64,000 nt of DNA from Nocardia beijingensis NBRC 16342 (GTDB lineage Bacteria > Actinomycetota > Actinomycetes > Mycobacteriales > Mycobacteriaceae). The DNA lies in assembly GCF_001612785.1 (NCBI RefSeq), contig NZ_BDBC01000003.1, positions 124,001 through 188,000 on the forward strand, in the 5' to 3' direction. This document shows positions 20,367 through 28,845 of this stretch, piece by piece. The position numbers and the translations under genes were made by a program. The notes below the pieces were generated by a model, which searched no databases, was not told the origin of the DNA, and was given only the letters and a program-made list of their open reading frames with translations. Within the stretch, counting starts at the first letter, position 1; every line of letters starts with the position of its first letter.

Positions 20367-20915
20367 CTAGTCGCCGCCGCCCGTCGGACGGTTGCGCTGC
20401 GCCTCGCTCAATTGCTGGATGATGTGCGAAGTCGATATCGCGATCAGGATGCCGATGACGCCGAGGTCGAAGGCGACCTGCACCATGGTGGCCACCTTGG
20501 CGGCGGTTCCGACCGCGTGCACGTCGCCGTAGCCGATCGTGCCGAGCGTGACGATGGTGTAGTAGAGCGCGTCGGTTCGCGTGTGCAGGCCCTCGAACTG
20601 GCCGGGGGCGCGCAGTTCCAGCAAGTAGTAGTACAGGGCGAAGAAGGTCACGACAACGCAGACGACGAGCAGCACGTCGTTGATCCGCCCGACGGTCGCG
20701 CGCGGATCCATGATGTAGCGCCGGATCCGCCACCGGGCCAGCCAGATCAGGCCTGCGACGCCGACGACGAACGCGATCAGCGCAGGCACGCCGGACAACC
20801 GGCCGAACGGCGCGACCTGCAACGGCAGGAAGTAGTAGAACAGCAGAGCGCACACCACGGCGAACAGGTTGTGCAGGGCTCGGGACAACCTGCCAACCGC
20901 GCGATTCTCCGTCAT
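20367..20915 (-). CDS. Two-TM potassium channel family protein
   Basis: A 182-residue membrane protein. Hydrophobic segments lie at about 15-35, 40-60, 80-98 and 143-163. The last two bracket a pore loop with the K+ selectivity filter: TIVTLGTIGYGDVHA (TxGYGD, residues about 123-134). The short C-terminus is hydrophilic, so no RCK ligand domain is attached. It should conduct K+ across the cytoplasmic membrane. An ATG at 20945 would add ten residues; the ATG at 20915 follows GATGGGAA. It is convergent with pgi, 10 bp apart. Confidence 0.85.
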   Translation of the reverse strand: MTENRAVGRLSRALHNLFAVVCALLFYYFLPLQVAPFGRLSGVPALIAFVVGVAGLIWLARWRIRRYIMDPRATVGRINDVLLVVCVVVTFFALYYYLLELRAPGQFEGLHTRTDALYYTIVTLGTIGYGDVHAVGTAAKVATMVQVAFDLGVIGILIAISTSHIIQQLSEAQRNRPTGGGD

Positions 20916-21087
20916 TTTCCCATCATCGTGCCAGGTAGAGCGCATGAGCCACGACACGCGCCGGACGATGCGAAGTTCCGCCCGCTCGGATGCGGCAGGG
21001 ACCGGCACGCGAACGGGTGCCCGGATCGCGACGCGGTGTGTCGTGCCCGCGGACGAGACGTCGACCAGCTCGGACGATGTGCGCGCG

Positions 21088-21798
21088 CTAAGAGCTGCTC
21101 GGATCGGCTGCCGAGGGCGGGGCTGCCACCGTGTAGCTTCCCGCATTCCAGCGCAGCACGAGGTCGGCGCGCTGCCTGGTGGCAGCGACGAGATCGGCGT
21201 TGCGCAAGTCGCTGTTGTGCACTTTGTCGTGCGCCGACGCGGGCGTGCGGCCACCGCGAATGTGACGGTGCAGCAGGCGCTTTCCGAGCACCTCGCGCGT
21301 AGCGTCCAGATACCAGCATTCGTCCAGCAGCGCGCGGACCACCGACCACCGCCGCGTGCCGAAGTCGTCGAGCAGCAGGTAGTTGCCCTCGGTGAGGACG
21401 ATGGACTGCCGGTCGAACACCACTCCCCCTGGCACCGGGGCGTCGATGGATCGGTCGAAGGTGGGCCACGGCACCGGCTCGCCCACCGGCGTGGTGCGCA
21501 GGCGGCGCAGCCCCGAGACGTAACCGTCGACATCGAAGGTGTCCGGTTCGCCTTTGCGCGCGAGGCTTTCGGTCGCACGCAGGACATCGTTGCTCAGGTG
21601 GTAGCCGTCCATGGGTGCGATTTCGGCGACCGCGTCGCCCGCCGCGAGGTTGATCGCGTCGCGCAACGCGACCGACAACGTGGATTTGCCCGCGCCGGGC
21701 GGCCCCGCGATGCCGAGCAGATACCTCCCCCGCGTGGCCCGGTCCAGCACCCGCCGGACCAACCAGCTCAACGGTCTGTCGACGAACTCCGCTGCCAC
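21088..21798 (-). CDS. P-loop nucleoside/sugar kinase-like protein (uridine kinase superfamily)
   Basis: A 236-residue P-loop kinase. Walker A is GIAGPPGAGKST at about residues 28-39, followed by a PMDGYHLSN substrate loop, and the FDVDGYVSGLRRL and VLTEGNYLLLDD elements. These features are typical of the uridine kinase/pantothenate kinase/fructose-kinase-like group (YfdR/FrcK style); the substrate cannot be read from sequence. The GTG at 21798 is preferred because TAGTGT (21811-21806) lies 7 nt before it; a GTG at 21807 is also possible. It lies downstream of the broken LysR gene on the same strand. Confidence 0.75.
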   Translation of the reverse strand: MAAEFVDRPLSWLVRRVLDRATRGRYLLGIAGPPGAGKSTLSVALRDAINLAAGDAVAEIAPMDGYHLSNDVLRATESLARKGEPDTFDVDGYVSGLRRLRTTPVGEPVPWPTFDRSIDAPVPGGVVFDRQSIVLTEGNYLLLDDFGTRRWSVVRALLDECWYLDATREVLGKRLLHRHIRGGRTPASAHDKVHNSDLRNADLVAATRQRADLVLRWNAGSYTVAAPPSAADPSSS

Positions 21799-21929
21799 CG
21801 CCGCCACACTACCGGCGCTCCACTGTCCCGGCCCCCTACTTCCACTCTCGTGCGGCTGCCGTATCCGTCTCTGCGCTGACCGGGAGTTGTGGCACAGGTG
21901 TCCACACTCGTCCACAAGATCCGCTGCGA

Positions 21930-22852
21930 TCACGCGCCCGCGCGAAGACGCTGGCGCACCTGGGCGGCCAAGTCCGCCGCCTGATCGCGCAGCGCCTCGA
22001 TGAACGCACCACGCGGCTGCGCGGCCCCGCGATCGCGATACGCGACGACCGTCCGCCGTACCGCCGACGGGTGGTCGATTCGGAGCACCGCGACGGTCGG
22101 CGGGAGTACGGGTACGGCGATGCCGGGGACCACTGTGCTGCCCGATCCGGCGGCGACGAGCCCGATTTTGGCGACCCAGTCGCGCGCGACGAAAGCGATG
22201 CGCGGCTCCCGGCCAGGGTCGCGCCAGGCACCGAGAGTGTGGCGGACGGCTCTTGACTGCCCGCGATCCATCGTTCGTCGCGCAGCATGTCCGGCGTCGC
22301 GCTGACGGCGCCGGCCAGCGGGTGCGCGGAGCCGACCGCGACCAGCAACGGATCGTCCAGCAGCGGTTCGATCACGACGCCGGAGGGCAGGGTGTCCGGT
22401 GCCGTCACCACGGCGAGGTCGAGGCGTTCCCGCGCGACGGCGGTGAGCAGTCTCGCACTGAGCCCCTCCCGCAGCGAGATCCGCAGGCGTGGGTCGCGGG
22501 CGGTCGTGGCGGCGATCGCCCGCGGCACCAACGCGGCCATCGCTGTGGAGAACGCCCCGATCCGCAGGCGGCCCGCCGGGCGCGTCGCGAGATGACGGAT
22601 GTCGTGGCGGGCCTGGTCCAGTTCGCCGAGGATCACGTCCGCGTGTCGCAGCACGATGCGTCCGGCCTCGGTGGGCTGCACACCGCGCGCGTGCCGCTCG
22701 AACAGCGCGCGGCCCGCCGCCCGCTCCATGAGCGCGATCTGTCTGGACACCGCGGATTGCGTGTAACCGAGGTTTTCCGCTGCGGTCGAGAACGATCCGC
22801 ACGCGGCCGCCTCCCGCACCACTCGCAGCCCGGCGACGGTGAACTCATCCAT
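21930..22852 (-). pseudogene. LysR-family regulator, frameshifted
   Basis: The N-terminal two thirds read well as a LysR regulator from the ATG at 22852: winged helix at residues 1-60 (AAENLGYTQSAVSRQIALMER) and the effector domain up to RWIAGSQEPSATL. There the frame stops making sense, while the continuation GAWRDPGREPRIAFVARDW and VAAGSGSTVVPGIAVP runs in the -1 alternative frame to a stop at 21930. The break lies at 22231-22240; one missing base in a CTC repeat would explain it. Either the gene is a recent pseudogene or the read has an error. It faces a SnoaL-like gene that it would normally control. Confidence 0.8.
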
Positions 22853-22872
22853 GCGTAATCCTCATACCAGAT

Positions 22873-22896
22873 ATGCGAGACAGTCGCTTGTCGCAT
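22873..22896. promoter_or_regulatory. Inverted repeat, likely LysR site
   Basis: ATGCGA and TCGCAT arms are separated by 12 bp and overlap the -35 region of the SnoaL gene promoter, 20 bp from the LysR start. The position fits a LysR-type operator. Confidence 0.4.
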
Positions 22897-22916
22897 GCTT
22901 TCGGCGGCCCTAGCGT
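22888..22916 (+). promoter_or_regulatory. Promoter of the SnoaL-like gene
   Basis: TTGTCG (22888-22893), a 17-bp spacer and TAGCGT (22911-22916) precede the ATG at 22924 by 7 nt, predicting a leaderless transcript. Confidence 0.6.
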
Positions 22917-22923
22917 CGTCGTC

Positions 22924-23328
22924 ATGACCGCGATCGAGAACAAGAAGCTGCTCACCGACATCTTCGAACAGATGTCCCTCGGCAACACCCGCGCGCTGAG
23001 CGACGCCATGGCCGACGACTTCCGCTGGGTGTTCCCGGGCGACTGGTCCTGGAGCGGCGCCTGGGAACCGAAACAGGCAGTGCTGGAACAGCTCCTGCGT
23101 CCGCTGATGGCTCAGTTCACCGAGTACCGCAGCACCGCCGAGACGATTCTCGCCGCGGACGACCGCGTGGTCGTCCAGGCCCGCGCCGAGGCCGTGACCA
23201 CGCGCGGGGAGACCTACAACCAGACCTACTGCTTCATCTTCCGGGTCGCGGAAGGAAAACTGCGCGAGGTGGTCGAGCACTGCGACACGGCGTTGGTCGA
23301 ACGGGTGCTGACCCGACCCGCCGGATAG
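22924..23328 (+). CDS. SnoaL/NTF2-like fold protein
   Basis: A 134-residue protein with the cone-shaped NTF2-like pattern: helical start with FEQMSLGNTRALSDAMADDFRWVFPG, a Trp-rich segment (WSWSGAWEPKQAVLEQLL), and a strand-rich C-terminus ending in REVVEHCDTALV. SnoaL-like proteins include isomerases, cyclases and ketosteroid-type enzymes, and many have no assigned reaction. The divergent LysR gene would be its regulator but is broken. The ATG at 22924 is chosen from the promoter spacing; an upstream ATG at 22873 lies inside the operator. Confidence 0.8.
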   Translation: MTAIENKKLLTDIFEQMSLGNTRALSDAMADDFRWVFPGDWSWSGAWEPKQAVLEQLLRPLMAQFTEYRSTAETILAADDRVVVQARAEAVTTRGETYNQTYCFIFRVAEGKLREVVEHCDTALVERVLTRPAG

Positions 23329-23335
23329 GCCGGAC

Positions 23336-23950
23336 TCAGCCGCGCCAACCCGCGATGAGCAGATCGGTGAGCTGATCCAGGTAGTCCGGCTCGATCGGGA
23401 TACCCACGATCATCAGCCGCCAATAGAGCGGTCCGGCGAGCATGTCCAACGCCAGATCGATGTTCAGCTCCGCGGGCAGCTCGCCGCGGGCGACAGCCCG
23501 CCGCAGCATGTCGGCGGCCCGCTCGCGCCGCGTATCCCGGGCGCCGATCAGAAGAGATTCCGCCAGCGTCGGGTTCCGCGATGCCTCCGCCAACAGATCG
23601 GGAATGACTCTGGCGGCCAACGGATGTGACAGCAGGCCGGCCGCCGACTCCAGATAGGCCCGCACATCACCGCGCAGCGTGCCCGTGTCCGGAGTGTCGG
23701 CGGCCGCCACCGCCAGAGTCGAGGCCAATGCGGCCACCATCTCCTCCTTCGAACGCCAACGCCGGTAGACCGTCGGCTTGCTGACGCCCGCCCGCCGGGC
23801 GACGGCCTCCATCGACAGTCGGCCGTAGCCGACCTCCGCCAATTCGGCGAGCACCGCTTCGGTGATCGCCTCCGTCACCTGCGGCTGCATTACGGCCGCC
23901 CCAGCGGGACGGCGGCGCCCACCCTCATCTTCGCCCCGGACAACGACCAC
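23336..23950 (-). CDS. TetR family regulator
   Basis: A 204-residue TetR protein. The N-terminal helix-turn-helix (about 22-70) reads LAEVGYGRLSMEAVARRAGVSKPTVYRRWRSKEEM; a TetR C-terminal ligand domain follows. The start is uncertain: GTG at 23950 gives the usual GGRRRPAGAAV lead-in, while the ATG at 23890 would begin at MQPQV. The 5' end of the gene overlaps, on the other strand, the remnant of an alpha/beta hydrolase gene, so the regulator's own N-terminus may have been rebuilt after a deletion. Its target is unknown. Confidence 0.8.
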   Translation of the reverse strand: MVVVRGEDEGGRRRPAGAAVMQPQVTEAITEAVLAELAEVGYGRLSMEAVARRAGVSKPTVYRRWRSKEEMVAALASTLAVAAADTPDTGTLRGDVRAYLESAAGLLSHPLAARVIPDLLAEASRNPTLAESLLIGARDTRRERAADMLRRAVARGELPAELNIDLALDMLAGPLYWRLMIVGIPIEPDYLDQLTDLLIAGWRG

Positions 23951-24106
23951 TTCTTCGCGGGCCAGCCCGAACGCCTACACCGCGAATTGACCTGCCCCGC
24001 GACGTTGATCCCGCTGCACAGCGCGGATGGCGCCGGGGAGCACTGCGCCTACGGCGCCCGTTCCACCTTGCTCCACCACATGTTCGCCTGGCTCGACACC
24101 CTCTGA
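23900..24106 (+). pseudogene. C-terminal remnant of an alpha/beta hydrolase gene
   Basis: In the frame ending at TGA 24104-24106 the DNA reads as an open stretch with TLIFAPDNDHFFAGQPERL, then CPATLIPLHSADGAGEHC, then YGARSTLLHHMFAWLDTL. This is the C-terminal end of an alpha/beta hydrolase: the DxDHF strand with the acid residue and the GAGEHC catalytic His. There is no start codon and no N-terminal part; the upstream DNA now belongs to the TetR gene on the other strand. Most of the gene has been lost by deletion. Confidence 0.65.
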
Positions 24107-24198
24107 GGTCGGGTCGGCGGAGCGGCGTGGGATCTCCCGGGGGCGCCTCGCCACCGGGGACCGTTTCACCTGAACCGGCCCCCGGTCGCTGCGCGATT

Positions 24199-25818
24199 TC
24201 AGACGAACGCCCGCTCGATGATCGCGCCGGTGTCGACGCCGGTGGGCAGCGTGCCGAACGCGATGCCCCAGTCGTCACCGAGCCGGGTCGCGCAGAACGC
24301 GTCGGCGACGGCGGGGTGGCCGTGCCGGACCAGCTGCGCGCCTTGCAGCACCAGCGCCATCAGCTCGACGACCCGCCGCGCGCGGTATTCGATGTCGTTG
24401 AGATCCGACAGTTCCTTGCCGACCCGGGCGATCGCGTCGTCCAGGCGCGGGTTCTCGCCCTTGGCGAGCGACACTTCGTTGAAGTACGCCTCGACCGTCT
24501 CCGGCTGCCGCCCCATGGCGCGCAGCGCGTCCAGCGCGGCGACGTTGCCCGAGCCCTCCCAGATGGACATCAGCGGCGCTTCCCGGTACAGCCGCGGCAT
24601 TCCGGACTCCTCGGCGTATCCGTTGCCGCCGAAGCATTCCAGCGCCTCGGCCGCGTGCGCGGGGGCACGCTTGCATACCCAGTACTTCGTCACGGCGAGC
24701 GCGATGCGCCGCAGCGCCGCTTCGGCCGGGTCGCCGCCGGCGCGATCGGTGGCCCCGGCAAGCCGCATCATCACGGTGGTCGCGGCGTCGGACTCGATCA
24801 CCAGGTCGGCCAGCACGTTACGCATGGCGGGCTGGTCGATCAGCTCGGCGCCGAAGGCTTTCCGGTGCCGCGCGTGGTGCACCGCGTACACCGCGCCTGC
24901 CCGCATGCCGGTCGCGGAGCCGATCACGCAGTCCAGCCTGGTCATGTTCACCATCTCGATGATGGTCTTGACGCCGGCGCCCTCCGCGCCGACCAGCCAG
25001 CCCGAGGCGTTCTCGTACTCGATCTCGGAGGAGGCGTTGGACTTGTTGCCCAGCTTGTCCTTCAGCCGCTGGATGCGGATGGGGTTGCGGGTGCCGTCGG
25101 GCAGCACGCGGGGCAGCAGGAAACAGGACAGGCCGCCGGGCGCCTGGGCCAGCGTGAGGAACATGTCCGACATCGGCGCGGAGGTGAACCACTTGTGGCC
25201 GACGATCCGGTAGGAGCCGTCCGGCCGCGGCGTCGCGGTGGTCGTGTTGGCGCGCACGTCCGAGCCGCCCTGCTTCTCGGTCATCGACATGCCCGCGATG
25301 AGACCGGCCTTGGCGGACGGTTCGCGCAGCCCGAATTCGTAGACGCGGGAGCCGAGCAGCGGTTCGTATTTCGCCGCCAGTTCCCGGTTGTGCCGCAAGG
25401 CGGGGACCACCGCGTACGTCATCGAGATGGGGCACATGTGGCCCGCGTCGGCGGTGCCCCAGGTGTAGAACTTCGCCGCGCGCGCCACGTGCGCGCCGGG
25501 CCGGTCGTCCAGCCACGGAGCGCCGTGCAGGCCATGCTCCACGGCGACGCGCATCAGGTCGTGCCAGTGCGGGTGGAACTCGACCTCGTCGATGCGGTGG
25601 CCGTAGCGGTCGTGGGTGCGCAGCACAGGCGGGTATTCGTTGGCCAGCCTCCCCCACTCCTGCGCCTGCGCACCGCCCGCGAGCGCGCCCAGTTCCCGCA
25701 CTTCGGCCTCGGCCCAGCCCGCCCCTTCCCGGTGCAGGCCCTCCAGCAGGGCCGGATTGCGCGAGACATCGAAGGGCACGATGTCGGGCACCTGGTTGAA
25801 GACTTCATGCGTCTGCAT
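24199..25818 (-). CDS. AidB-like acyl-CoA dehydrogenase family protein
   Basis: A 539-residue flavoprotein that resembles E. coli AidB across its length: THEVFNQVPDIVPFD start, GAGWAEAEV, WHDLMRVAVEHGLH, GMSMTEKQGGSDVRANTT (FAD/substrate loop), GHKWFTSAPMSD, RLKDKLGNKSNASSE, and the ECFGGNGYAEESGMPRLYREAPLMSIWEGSGN block. AidB binds DNA and is linked to the alkylation response; actinobacterial members may instead be ordinary acyl-CoA dehydrogenases. The ATG at 25818 follows AGGAGTGTCAG. Its start overlaps the TetR stop by 14 bp, so it is co-transcribed with its likely regulator. Confidence 0.9.
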   Translation of the reverse strand: MQTHEVFNQVPDIVPFDVSRNPALLEGLHREGAGWAEAEVRELGALAGGAQAQEWGRLANEYPPVLRTHDRYGHRIDEVEFHPHWHDLMRVAVEHGLHGAPWLDDRPGAHVARAAKFYTWGTADAGHMCPISMTYAVVPALRHNRELAAKYEPLLGSRVYEFGLREPSAKAGLIAGMSMTEKQGGSDVRANTTTATPRPDGSYRIVGHKWFTSAPMSDMFLTLAQAPGGLSCFLLPRVLPDGTRNPIRIQRLKDKLGNKSNASSEIEYENASGWLVGAEGAGVKTIIEMVNMTRLDCVIGSATGMRAGAVYAVHHARHRKAFGAELIDQPAMRNVLADLVIESDAATTVMMRLAGATDRAGGDPAEAALRRIALAVTKYWVCKRAPAHAAEALECFGGNGYAEESGMPRLYREAPLMSIWEGSGNVAALDALRAMGRQPETVEAYFNEVSLAKGENPRLDDAIARVGKELSDLNDIEYRARRVVELMALVLQGAQLVRHGHPAVADAFCATRLGDDWGIAFGTLPTGVDTGAIIERAFV

Positions 25819-26479
25819 CTGACACTCCTGATTCCAGCCGGGCGCCACCCGCGCCCGGGTTGTCGCGCACGCCGAGCGCGCGGATCGCGAAAGCGGTGAG
25901 TTCGGGGACCACGGCTTCGCCATGCGGCGCGTCGGCGAGCGGGCCGACCAGCACCTCGCCGATCGCGCCGACCAGCGCGGCGGCGCTGATCCTCGGGTCC
26001 TGCGGTGGGAGTTCGCCCCGCGCGATGCCTTCGGCCACCGCCGATTCGAAGGTTTCGGCGAATGCCCGGCGGAAGTGCAGGCGTTCGCTGTCCACGGCCG
26101 CGTCGACCGGCTCGGCGAGCAGCACGTAGGCCAGGTTCGGGTTCTTCAGAGCGCGGCCCGCGAAGGTCTCCACCGCCGCGGTGACCCGTTCGACGGCCGT
26201 TCCCCGCGCGCCCGCCGCGGCCACGGCGGCGACCTCGCGGGCGACCACTTTCCGGAACACCGCGCGTACCAACGCGGCCTTGCCGTCGAAGTTCTTGTAG
26301 ACGGTGCCGGTGGCCAAGCCCGCCTCGGCCGCGACCGCGGCCATGGACAGCGCCGCGTAGCCGCCGCGAGAAAGCACCTTCGTCGCGGCCTGCACGATCA
26401 GCCCCGCCTGAGCGTCCAGGCGGGCCTGCACGGCAGGTGTTCTGCGGTAGGCCACCCAAGAAGTGAAGCACGGATTCAT
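25805..26479 (-). CDS. TetR family regulator
   Basis: A 224-residue TetR protein. The N-terminal helix-turn-helix (about 22-65) reads ATKVLSRGGYAALSMAAVAAEAGLATGTVYKNF. A helical ligand domain follows. The ATG at 26479 is preceded by GAAGAA; an ATG at 26491 would add four residues. The gene overlaps the AidB-like gene by 14 bp and is divergent from an enoyl-CoA hydratase gene, so one operator (26463-26487) could control both sides. Fatty acyl-CoA type ligands are plausible from the neighbours. Confidence 0.88.
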   Translation of the reverse strand: MNPCFTSWVAYRRTPAVQARLDAQAGLIVQAATKVLSRGGYAALSMAAVAAEAGLATGTVYKNFDGKAALVRAVFRKVVAREVAAVAAAGARGTAVERVTAAVETFAGRALKNPNLAYVLLAEPVDAAVDSERLHFRRAFAETFESAVAEGIARGELPPQDPRISAAALVGAIGEVLVGPLADAPHGEAVVPELTAFAIRALGVRDNPGAGGARLESGVSDADA

Positions 26480-26487
26480 TTCTTCAC
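26463..26487. promoter_or_regulatory. Inverted repeat, candidate TetR operator
   Basis: GTGAAG (26463-26468) and CTTCAC (26482-26487) flank a 13-bp centre. The site covers the TetR start and the probable -35 region of the facing enoyl-CoA hydratase promoter. Confidence 0.45.
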
Positions 26488-26520
26488 ACAAGGGGGCCTT
26501 TACGGCGTATGTTCGAGCGC

Positions 26521-27282
26521 GTGACGGTACTCATCGAACGCAACGGCCCCGTGACGACCGTGATCCTGCACCGGCCCGAAGCACGCAACGCGGTGGACGG
26601 TCCGACCGCCGCCGCGCTGGCCGACGCCTTCCGTGAGTTCGACGCCGATCCTGAGGCGGCGGTCGCGGTGCTGTGGGGCGACGGCGGCACGTTCTGCGCG
26701 GGCGCCGACCTGAAGGCACTCGGCACCGAGCGCTCCAACCGCGCCGCCGAGGACGGTGACGGCCCGATGGGACCCACCAGGATGCGGCTGTCCAAGCCGG
26801 TGATCGCCGCGGTCTCCGGCTTCGCGGTGGCCGGAGGGCTCGAGCTCGCGCTGTGGTGCGACCTGCGGGTCGCCGAACAGGACAGCACCTTCGGCGTCTT
26901 CTGCCGCCGCTGGGGCGTCCCGCTGATCGATGGCGGCACCGTGCGGCTTCCGCAGATCATCGGCACGGGCCGCGCGATGGATCTGATCCTCACCGGCCGC
27001 GCGGTCGACGCGGAGGAGGCGCTGCGGATCGGGTTGGTGAATCGCGTGGTGCCAAGCGGTGCGGCCCGCGGCGCGGCGGAGGCGCTGGCCGCGGAACTGG
27101 CCGCGCTGCCGCAGACCTGCCTGCGCTCGGACCGCATGTCGCTGCTCGAGCAGGAAGGGATGACGGAAGAGTCCGCGCTGCGCAACGAGTTCCGCCACGG
27201 TCTGACGGCACTGGCCGACGGCGCGCTGGACGGCGCGCAGCGCTTCGCCGCCGGCGCGGGCCGGCACGGCACTCGCGCCTGA
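26521..27282 (+). CDS. Enoyl-CoA hydratase/isomerase family protein
   Basis: A crotonase-fold protein of 253 residues. Visible elements are the N-terminal VTTVILHRPEARNAV, the oxyanion-hole loop GTFCAGADLKAL (about 57-68) and KPVIAAVSGFAVAGGLELALWCDLRVAE; the second catalytic region reads FCRRWGVPLIDGG rather than the classic double-Glu pattern, so the reaction could differ from simple hydration. The GTG at 26521 is preferred: TATGTT (26508-26513) lies 7 nt upstream and the family usually starts at this point; an ATG at 26509 overlaps that box. An acyltransferase-like gene starts 5 bp after its stop. Confidence 0.88.
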   Translation: MTVLIERNGPVTTVILHRPEARNAVDGPTAAALADAFREFDADPEAAVAVLWGDGGTFCAGADLKALGTERSNRAAEDGDGPMGPTRMRLSKPVIAAVSGFAVAGGLELALWCDLRVAEQDSTFGVFCRRWGVPLIDGGTVRLPQIIGTGRAMDLILTGRAVDAEEALRIGLVNRVVPSGAARGAAEALAAELAALPQTCLRSDRMSLLEQEGMTEESALRNEFRHGLTALADGALDGAQRFAAGAGRHGTRA

Positions 27283-27287
27283 GGCCC

Positions 27288-28529
27288 ATGGGCAGATTGA
27301 GCGTCGTCGACGAGATCTTCCTGCGCAGCCACCGTGGGCTCGGCACGCCGATCGCGTTGCAGGGCCTGTGGCGGACGGCCGACCGGGTGGAACCAGCGCT
27401 GTTGACGCGGGTGCACGAGGCACTGCGGTCGGGGCCGTTGGGGCGCAGAGTCCTTCGCCCCCGCGTGCCCGGTGCACGCCGGGCCTGGCGACCGAACGTG
27501 CGCGCGTATCCGATCGACCGCGCCGAGAGCGTCCTCCCAGTGACGGAGCTGCTCGACTGGGCCGACGCGCAGGGCGCCGGGCTGGATCCGGAATACGGGC
27601 CGGGCTGGCGGCTTTCCGCCGCGGCCATGGACGACGGCGGTTCGATCGTCTCCCTCACGTGCTCGCACGCGCTGGCCGATGGACGTGCGCTCGCGCTCGC
27701 GGTGGACGACGCGCTCGGCGGGGCCCGGGTGCGTCCGGCGCGGCTCGCCGCGCGGGAATCGGATTGGGCCGACGCGCGCCGCCAGTGGTCGATCGTCCTG
27801 CGCGACACCGCGGCGGCGCTGCGGCACGGGATACCGCGGCAACCCGCCGCGCCGAACCGGGACGAGCAGCCGCGCGGGGCGGACAACCTCACGCGCAGCG
27901 CGATCCTGCAATGCCCCGCCGCCGACTGGGACCGCGCGGCGGCGCGCGACGGCGGCACGACCAACAGCCTGTTCATCCACCTCGTCGCCACCGTGCTCCG
28001 GGACAGCGGCTTTTCCGGCGAGACGATCGAAGCCAGCCTGCCCATCGACACCCGCGACGAACCCCGCGTCGACAACGATCTCGCCATGACGCGCATCGCG
28101 ATCACCCGCTCCGACACCCCGGCGACCATCCGCGCGCTGGCTCGGGCCGCCTACGAGCACCGCATCTCCGCGCCGGGCGGCATGCCGGAAGAACTGCTCC
28201 AGGTGATCCCGGACCGCTGGGCCTACGCGCTGTCCAAAGGCGCGGGCGAACGAGACATCCTGTGCTCCAACATCGGAACGCTCCCCGCCGCGCTGCTCGA
28301 ACTCGGCCCGCACCGCTGCACCGGCGTCGCCGCCCGCGCCATCCATCCCGGCCTCACCACCGCACGACTGCCCCGCACCCGTCTGTCGGGTTACCTGTGC
28401 CGTATCGGCGACGACTACGTGCTGAGCCTGGTCTCCCTGGACCCGGAGCGGATCGAGTCCGCCGACGCGTTGCGCGAACTGGCGGTGCGTGCGGCGCATT
28501 CCGTGGGTTTGCCCACCCAGGCGTGGTGA
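27288..28529 (+). CDS. Condensation-fold acyltransferase-like protein
   Basis: A 413-residue protein of the CoA-dependent acyltransferase/condensation superfamily. The likely active site is SHALADGRAL at about residues 125-134, which fits HxxxDG with the first His of the classic HHxxxDG replaced by Ser. A second conserved-looking part (NSLFIHLVATVL, then SLPIDTRDEPRVDNDLAM) resembles the wax-ester-synthase and PapA style C-terminal half. It may join an acyl group to an alcohol or amine. The gap to the enoyl-CoA hydratase is 5 bp, so the two form an operon. Substrates are not predictable. Confidence 0.65.
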   Translation: MGRLSVVDEIFLRSHRGLGTPIALQGLWRTADRVEPALLTRVHEALRSGPLGRRVLRPRVPGARRAWRPNVRAYPIDRAESVLPVTELLDWADAQGAGLDPEYGPGWRLSAAAMDDGGSIVSLTCSHALADGRALALAVDDALGGARVRPARLAARESDWADARRQWSIVLRDTAAALRHGIPRQPAAPNRDEQPRGADNLTRSAILQCPAADWDRAAARDGGTTNSLFIHLVATVLRDSGFSGETIEASLPIDTRDEPRVDNDLAMTRIAITRSDTPATIRALARAAYEHRISAPGGMPEELLQVIPDRWAYALSKGAGERDILCSNIGTLPAALLELGPHRCTGVAARAIHPGLTTARLPRTRLSGYLCRIGDDYVLSLVSLDPERIESADALRELAVRAAHSVGLPTQAW

Positions 28530-28532
28530 TAG

Positions 28533-28596
28533 CCGCGGGCTCCCATACCGACACGGGGCGATTCCCGCGGGCTCACACACCGACACGGGGCGATTC
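28533..28596. repeat. Tandem 32-bp direct repeat, two copies
   Basis: Copies 28533-28564 and 28565-28596 follow directly without a spacer and differ at 2 of 32 positions. They start 4 bp after the acyltransferase stop codon. Confidence 0.85.
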
Positions 28597-28794
28597 CGGC
28601 GGGGCGACGCGCCGAGCCGCGGTCGCCCTTGGGCTCATCCGCCGGATCCACCCACGGGCACGCATCCGAGCGCGGCAAATTCATACGACACGCGCAATGT
28701 TTCGGCGAACGGCCGGGAATTTCGATGACCTGGTATGAAATCCGATAGTTTCGCTCGCCCGTCACCGGCGATCGGAACGACTGCCGACGACCGC

Positions 28795-28845
28795 GATCAA
28801 TCGTGTCGGCCGACTCGCCGTGCGGCGTGATCAGCCGTGTCGGCC
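28795..28845. repeat. 17-bp direct repeats upstream of the porin
   Basis: GATCAATCGTGTCGGCC (28795-28811) and GATCAGCCGTGTCGGCC (28829-28845) repeat with a 34-bp period, close to three helical turns. The second copy lies where the -35 box of a promoter with TAAAGT at 28857 would be. Confidence 0.6.

Noticed and set aside
26484..28586. Long open frames on the minus strand opposite the enoyl-CoA hydratase and acyltransferase genes
   Set aside because: They are by-products of high GC at the third codon position; their translations are Arg/Ala/Pro-rich with no domain, while the plus-strand genes have clear family motifs.
28533..28596. CRISPR-like repeat
   Set aside because: There are only two copies, with no spacer between them and no cas gene in the window.
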